Below are positions 60,032 through 64,000 of a stretch of DNA of 64,000 nt, piece by piece (within the stretch, counting starts at the first letter, position 1; each line of letters opens with the position of its first letter). Under the pieces are notes generated by a model that worked only from the letters and a program-made list of their open reading frames with translations, searched no databases and was not told where the DNA came from. Made by a program: the position numbers and the translations under genes. Source of the stretch: an uncultured Pseudomonadota bacterium. Lineage in GTDB: Bacteria > Myxococcota_A > UBA796 > CAJQPC01. The DNA lies in the NCBI GenBank assembly GCA_913060515.1, contig CAJXRZ010000010.1, forward strand, positions 1-64,000. Direction: 5' to 3'.

Positions 60032-61474
60032 TCAGTAGTTGATCTCTACGGCAATACCCAGGAACACCGCCGAGACCAGCAAGAGCTGAAGGATCAGTGG
60101 CCCAACGAACTTGAGCCACTTCTCGTAGGGCACCTGGGCCATCAACAACATGGCCATCAGGCTGCCCGAGGTCGGGATGACCATGTTGGAGAAGCCGTCC
60201 CCGCACTGGAAGGCAAAGACCGCGGTCTGCCGGGTCAGCCCTTGTAGGTCCGCCAGGGGCGCCATCAGGGGCATGGTCACAGCAGCTTGGCCGGAGCCGG
60301 AAGGGATGAAGAAGTTCAAGAAGGTCTGGAAGAGCAGCATTCCTTGGGCCGCCAAGTGCGGGCCCACTCCGTCCAGCAGAGAGCTGGCGGCGAAGATGAG
60401 GGAGTCCAGAATCTGGGCGTCGTTCATGACCACGACGATTCCGCGGGCAAAGCCCACGACCAGGGCAGCCACGACCATGTCCCCCAGGCCGTGAACGAAG
60501 GCCGCGGTGGCGCGGGCTGGAGAGAGCTTGCCAATGGCCGCGGCCAGCAGACCCATGAGCAGGAAACCGCCGGCCATGTCGTTGAGCCACCAGCCGCCCT
60601 GCTGCACGCCGACCATGATGCCCAGAAAGAGCACCGCACAGGTGGCCACGATGGCGCCGTGTCGCCAACTCGGCTCGATCAACTCGGCCTGCTCCAGCTC
60701 AGGATCCGGCGTATCGGCGACCAGGGATGCAGCAGGATCGGCCTTGATCTTGGCGCCGTAGCGCAGAATGTGCACGATGGTCAGAGTGATGGCGATGCAG
60801 AAGAAGATGGCGCGCAGACCAATGCCCGAGTTCAGCGGCACCCCAGCGATGCTCTGGGCGATGTTCACCGTGAAGGGGTTGGTGGTGGCCGCCGCAAAGC
60901 CAATGCCGCTGGCCAGGACGACGACCGAGAGCCCAAAGAGCCGGTCGTAGCCCAGGCGCTTGGAGAGCAGCAGGAAGACCGGCACCAAGGGGATGAACTC
61001 CTCGCCCATGCCCAAGGTGCTGCCGCCGATGCCCATCAAGACCGTGAGCACGGCCACGAGCAGCCAGACGCGCTTCTCAAAGCGTTGGGTCAGCCAGCCC
61101 AAGGTGGCTGTGATGGTCCCCGTGGCCCGCAGAATCCCAAAGACACCGCCCATCATGAAGATGAAGAAGATGATGTCGGCGGAGTCCTCCAGTCCCCGGG
61201 GAATGGCCGAGAGCAGACCCTGCAGAGAGACCGGCGAGGCGGCCCCCTCCGGCGCCTCCTGGGTCAGCCAGAGCCCCTCAAAGGAGCGGGACTTCTCCAG
61301 GACCTGGAAGGAGTCGGCGACGACCAGCTGCTTGGTCATCGTGCCGACCTGGGTCTCCACCCGCTCAAAGCTGCCACTGGGCACAAACCAGCTAGCGACC
61401 GAGACCAGGGTCGTGACTGCGAAGAGCAAGGTGAAGACGTGGGGGAGCTTGAGGGTGCTGAGCCACTTCTTCAT
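60032..61474 (-). CDS. YfcC-family carrier (basic amino acid/carboxylate antiporter superfamily)
   Basis: This 480-residue membrane protein has about twelve hydrophobic segments and the YfcC/DcuC-like pattern: LPHVFTLLFAVTTLVSVASWFVPSGSFE at the start, MGIGGSTLGMGEEFIPLVPVFLLL and GIGFAAATTNPFTVNIAQ in the first half, and FFIPSGSGQAAVTMPLMAPLAD and GFSNMVIPTSGSLMAML in the second. It likely moves an amino acid or organic acid. Its start overlaps the tandem-PilT gene as ATGA, so it sits inside a retraction-ATPase operon, an unusual place for a carrier. Confidence 0.88.
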   Translation of the reverse strand: MKKWLSTLKLPHVFTLLFAVTTLVSVASWFVPSGSFERVETQVGTMTKQLVVADSFQVLEKSRSFEGLWLTQEAPEGAASPVSLQGLLSAIPRGLEDSADIIFFIFMMGGVFGILRATGTITATLGWLTQRFEKRVWLLVAVLTVLMGIGGSTLGMGEEFIPLVPVFLLLSKRLGYDRLFGLSVVVLASGIGFAAATTNPFTVNIAQSIAGVPLNSGIGLRAIFFCIAITLTIVHILRYGAKIKADPAASLVADTPDPELEQAELIEPSWRHGAIVATCAVLFLGIMVGVQQGGWWLNDMAGGFLLMGLLAAAIGKLSPARATAAFVHGLGDMVVAALVVGFARGIVVVMNDAQILDSLIFAASSLLDGVGPHLAAQGMLLFQTFLNFFIPSGSGQAAVTMPLMAPLADLQGLTRQTAVFAFQCGDGFSNMVIPTSGSLMAMLLMAQVPYEKWLKFVGPLILQLLLVSAVFLGIAVEINY

Positions 61475-63693
61475 CGCTTGCGCCCCCAGCCAAAGGTGGA
61501 CTTGGGGGGCTCAGGCTCGGGCTTGGGTGGCTCCGGCAGCACGGCGCGGGGGCTGCGCATGTAGGGAATGGCCGCCTCTGCCGTGATGCGACCGACCGCC
61601 ACCGCCTGCTGCAGCGCCTTGTCCAAGGTGAGCATGCCGACCCCACGCCCCCCTTCCATCAGCGAAGCCGCTTGATGCAGCTTGTTCTCACGGATCAGGT
61701 TCCGAATGGCCGAGGTCCCCACCATCATCTCAAAGACCGCGACGCGGGCCTGCGGGTCCGTCGCGGCGGGCAAGAGACGCTGGCTGACAACGCCCAGCAA
61801 GCCTGCAGCGAGCTGGGTGCGCACCTGGGCTTGGGCGTTGGGCGGGAAGACGTCGATGATGCGGTCGATGGCCTGGATGGCGTCGTTGCTGTGCAGGGTG
61901 GCCAGCACCAAGTGTCCCGTCTCCGCGGCGGTCAAGGCGGCGCCGATGGTCTCCAAATCCCGCATCTCACCCACCAGAATCACGTCCGGGTCTTGGCGCA
62001 GCACGTAGCGCAGAGCCTGGGCAAAGCTGCCGGTGTCCTGGCCGATCTCGCGCTGGTCCACCGTGGCCAAGTGCTCCCCGTGCACGTACTCGATGGGGTC
62101 CTCCACCGTCACGATGCGACAGGGCCGGCTGCGGTTGATGCGGTCCACCAGGCACGCCAAGGTGGTGCTCTTGCCCGAGCCGGTCGGTCCCACCACCAGC
62201 AGGAGTCCGTGGGGTCTGCTGCCCAACTCCAAGAGCGCAGGGGGTAGGCCCAGCTCCTCAGCCGAGGGCACCGCATCGTTGATGATGCGCAGGGAGGCGG
62301 CCATCTGACCACGCTGAAAATAGGCGTTCACCCTGAAGCGCTTGCCGCCGTCGATGGCCAGGGCAAAGTCCAGATCGCGCTCCAGCTCATAGCGGCTGCG
62401 CTGGGCCCCGCTCATCACCGAGAAGAGCAGCATGCGCATCTCCGCGACGCTCAAGGTGCGCTCTCCGATGGGCTGCAGCTTGCCCGCACGCCGCAAGATG
62501 GGAGGTCGACCCACACAGAGATGCAGGTCGCTGGCGCCCCGGGCAACCACCAGGTTGAGCAGCGCCTTCATGTCCATCTCGGTGCCGGTGCCCTCGGTGG
62601 TGGAGAAGGTCGCAGAGCCGGTGGCCATGCCTTGGGCGTGCAGCGCGAAGGCGTCCTTGTTGGTCGAGGCGGCCAGCCCAGCCTCGAAGGAGATCTTCTC
62701 CTCCTTCATCAGGTCCAAGAGGTCCCGGTTGAAGCTGCGCAGCTCCGGAGAACGGCTGCCCGTGATCAGGTCCTGGAGGGCCTCGATGTCCTGTTTGGCC
62801 AGGAGCTTTCGGGCCGGAGGGGTGAGCGTGATGACCTCGCTGGAGAGCACACGTCCCGAGCCGTCGGCCTTTGGAACCAAGCGCTGCGCGAGCACGCCGA
62901 CCAGGGCCAGGGAGAGATCCAAAGCCAGCTGCTCCCTCTGATGAACGGGCACGTAGGCCATCAGACGGCGGATGGACTGGGCGGCGTCGTGGGTGTGCAG
63001 AGTGGCCAAGACCAAGTGGCCTGTGAGGCTGGCCTGAAGGGCGACTTGAACGGTCTCGGCGTCCCGCAGCTCTCCCAGTACGATGACGTCGGGGGACTGG
63101 CGAACGACATGGCGCAGCGCGGTGTGGAAGCTCTCGGTGTCGCTGCCTACTTCTCGTTGGGTGACGCGCGCTTGGGCGTCCAGGTGCACAAACTCGATGG
63201 GATCTTCGATGGTGACGATGTGGCAGGCGCGCCCTTGGTTGATGCGGTTGACCATGGCGGCCACCGTGGTGCTCTTGCCGGATCCCGTTGCCCCACACAC
63301 CAGGACCAAACCACGTTGGGCATCGGCGAAGGATGCAACGGCAGGAGGGAGCCGCAGATCCTCGAGGTCCAGGTTCCCGCTCGGCACATGACGCGCCACA
63401 AGGCTCAAGGCCCCCCGGGAGCGAGAGAGGTTGATACGGAAACGCTCGCCGTGCAGGCTCAGCCCCAGGTCCGCATCCCCACTCTGGGCAAAGACTGCGC
63501 GCCGCGCCGGTGTCTTCAGGAGGCCCTCCGCAAACTCGGCCAAGAGCGCTGGCGGCGTGGGCTCCATCGACAAGGGACACATCTGACCGTGTACCCGAAG
63601 GGCGGGCGGTGCCCCTGCGCAGAGAAAGAGGTCGCTGGCCCCGTGGGCACGCATCTGACCCAGGAGTTCGGGGATTGGGGGGTGAGCTTGCAT
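61471..63693 (-). CDS. Tandem PilT-PilT ATPase in one polypeptide
   Basis: This 740-residue protein contains two complete PilT units. Unit 1 (about 1-350) has ASDLFLCAGAPPALRVHGQM, Walker A GATGSGKSTT, HIVTIEDPIEFVH, VIVLGELRDAETV and LATLHTHDAAQSIRRL, but nothing like AIRNLIRE in its last part. Unit 2 (about 375-715) has ASDLHLCVGRPPILRRAGKL, Walker A GPTGSGKSTT, RIVTVEDPIEYVH, VILVGEMRDLETI, LATLHSNDAIQAIDRI and an intact AIRNLIRE motif needed for retraction in PilT. PilT is normally a homohexamer, so this fusion would form a pseudohexamer of alternating units. A Pro/Glu-rich tail precedes the GRKR end. Confidence 0.94.
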   Translation of the reverse strand: MQAHPPIPELLGQMRAHGASDLFLCAGAPPALRVHGQMCPLSMEPTPPALLAEFAEGLLKTPARRAVFAQSGDADLGLSLHGERFRINLSRSRGALSLVARHVPSGNLDLEDLRLPPAVASFADAQRGLVLVCGATGSGKSTTVAAMVNRINQGRACHIVTIEDPIEFVHLDAQARVTQREVGSDTESFHTALRHVVRQSPDVIVLGELRDAETVQVALQASLTGHLVLATLHTHDAAQSIRRLMAYVPVHQREQLALDLSLALVGVLAQRLVPKADGSGRVLSSEVITLTPPARKLLAKQDIEALQDLITGSRSPELRSFNRDLLDLMKEEKISFEAGLAASTNKDAFALHAQGMATGSATFSTTEGTGTEMDMKALLNLVVARGASDLHLCVGRPPILRRAGKLQPIGERTLSVAEMRMLLFSVMSGAQRSRYELERDLDFALAIDGGKRFRVNAYFQRGQMAASLRIINDAVPSAEELGLPPALLELGSRPHGLLLVVGPTGSGKSTTLACLVDRINRSRPCRIVTVEDPIEYVHGEHLATVDQREIGQDTGSFAQALRYVLRQDPDVILVGEMRDLETIGAALTAAETGHLVLATLHSNDAIQAIDRIIDVFPPNAQAQVRTQLAAGLLGVVSQRLLPAATDPQARVAVFEMMVGTSAIRNLIRENKLHQAASLMEGGRGVGMLTLDKALQQAVAVGRITAEAAIPYMRSPRAVLPEPPKPEPEPPKSTFGWGRKR

Positions 63694-63739
63694 GGGCCCA
63701 GTGTAGGCCAGAGTCCCCGCTATGCATTAGCCTTGAAAC

Positions 63740-64000
63740 ATGCTCCTGCTCCTGATCGCCTGCAACAGCTCCTTCTACGACCGTGTCGTCGTCGAGGGCA
63801 CCGTGGCCAGTCAGTCCCTGGGCAAGCAGCCCGCCTCGGCTGGCGATCTGGACGGCGATGGAATCGGCGATCTGGCGGTGCGCGACCGGCAGGGCACTCT
63901 GGTCTTCTCCGGCGCCTCCTTCTTGCTCCAAGAAGCGCCCACCGTCGACGACGCCCTGGCGCGCTTGCCCATGCCAGAGGGCCTGTCCTTCGAGAACACC
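63740..64000 (+). CDS. Lipoprotein with FG-GAP-like motif (runs off the window)
   Basis: An ATG at 63740 opens 87 codons that remain open to the window edge. The lipoprotein signal is MLLLLIAC. The sequence SAGDLDGDGIGDLAV is a typical FG-GAP/integrin-alpha-like calcium loop. It is therefore the start of a surface lipoprotein, perhaps with a beta-propeller. It is divergent from the tandem PilT gene, with a 46-base gap. Confidence 0.8.
   Translation, partial: MLLLLIACNSSFYDRVVVEGTVASQSLGKQPASAGDLDGDGIGDLAVRDRQGTLVFSGASFLLQEAPTVDDALARLPMPEGLSFENT

Noticed and set aside
60287-61564. 425-codon plus-strand open frame
   Set aside because: Antisense to the YfcC-like carrier; low-complexity composition and no motif.

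Overview
The window is about 64 kb of GC-rich, densely coding bacterial DNA. Many starts are TTG or GTG, stop/start overlaps (ATGA, TTGA) are frequent, and small lipoproteins are numerous. It also has DUF4388- and AgmX/PglI-type proteins, hybrid histidine kinases and several PilT ATPases. These traits fit a Myxococcota-like (former deltaproteobacterial) lineage, but that placement is inferred from protein types, not from a marker-gene tree. Bases 1-47 are Illumina Nextera adapter, so this is a contig end and not biology. No rRNA, tRNA, CRISPR array or insertion sequence was found.

Layout. 0.08-7.4 kb: polA, an AraC-type regulator, a small outer-membrane barrel, two RDD membrane proteins and an isovaleryl-CoA-dehydrogenase-like enzyme. 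6.7-12.1 kb: haem biosynthesis (J-domain/TPR protein, hemX, hemA, hemC, then hemD behind an opposite-strand lipoprotein gene). 12.2-19.6 kb: thioredoxin, MreB, an M48 protease, an HbpS-like/hybrid kinase/methyltransferase operon and a PpiD-like isomerase. 19.7-25.8 kb: a surface module of a PKD/LamG/discoidin lipoprotein, a barrel protein and an Ig-like lipoprotein.

25.8-31.8 kb (minus strand) holds the most striking locus. It is a Gld-type ABC transporter operon (ATPase, permease, GldG-like, DUF4340) ending in a lipoprotein that joins a metallophosphatase-like region to four c-type haem motifs. Its reading frame is crossed by one UGA codon, in a Pro-Cys-Gly-UGA context. An 11-to-17-base-scale hairpin follows whose GGUCU loop lies exactly 18 bases after the UGA, the same register as the E. 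coli fdhF SECIS element. I read this as a selenocysteine codon, giving a selenoprotein multihaem cytochrome that I do not recall being described.

31.9-49.3 kb: RimI, an exported deacetylase-like protein, an AgmX-like protein, a CPBP protease with LarE, a GspE-N/DUF4388 protein, an HD hydrolase, a GT39-type glycosyltransferase, a B12-binding radical SAM enzyme, a STAS-like protein with a hybrid kinase, a Tag-family glycosylase, an M50-like protein, an RlmL-like methyltransferase and a NodU-type carbamoyltransferase. 49.3-52.0 kb: a sulfur-handling operon (sulfide:quinone oxidoreductase, a DUF1641-DsrC fusion and DsrE).

52.2-64 kb: an SRPBCC protein, an XRE regulator, cell-wall hydrolases (NlpC/P60, M23) and an unusual set of pilus-retraction ATPases. 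These are one ordinary PilT, one PilT fused behind about 440 residues of HEAT repeats, and one protein made of two complete PilT units in tandem, with a YfcC-type carrier between them. A lipoprotein with an FG-GAP-like motif runs off the right edge.
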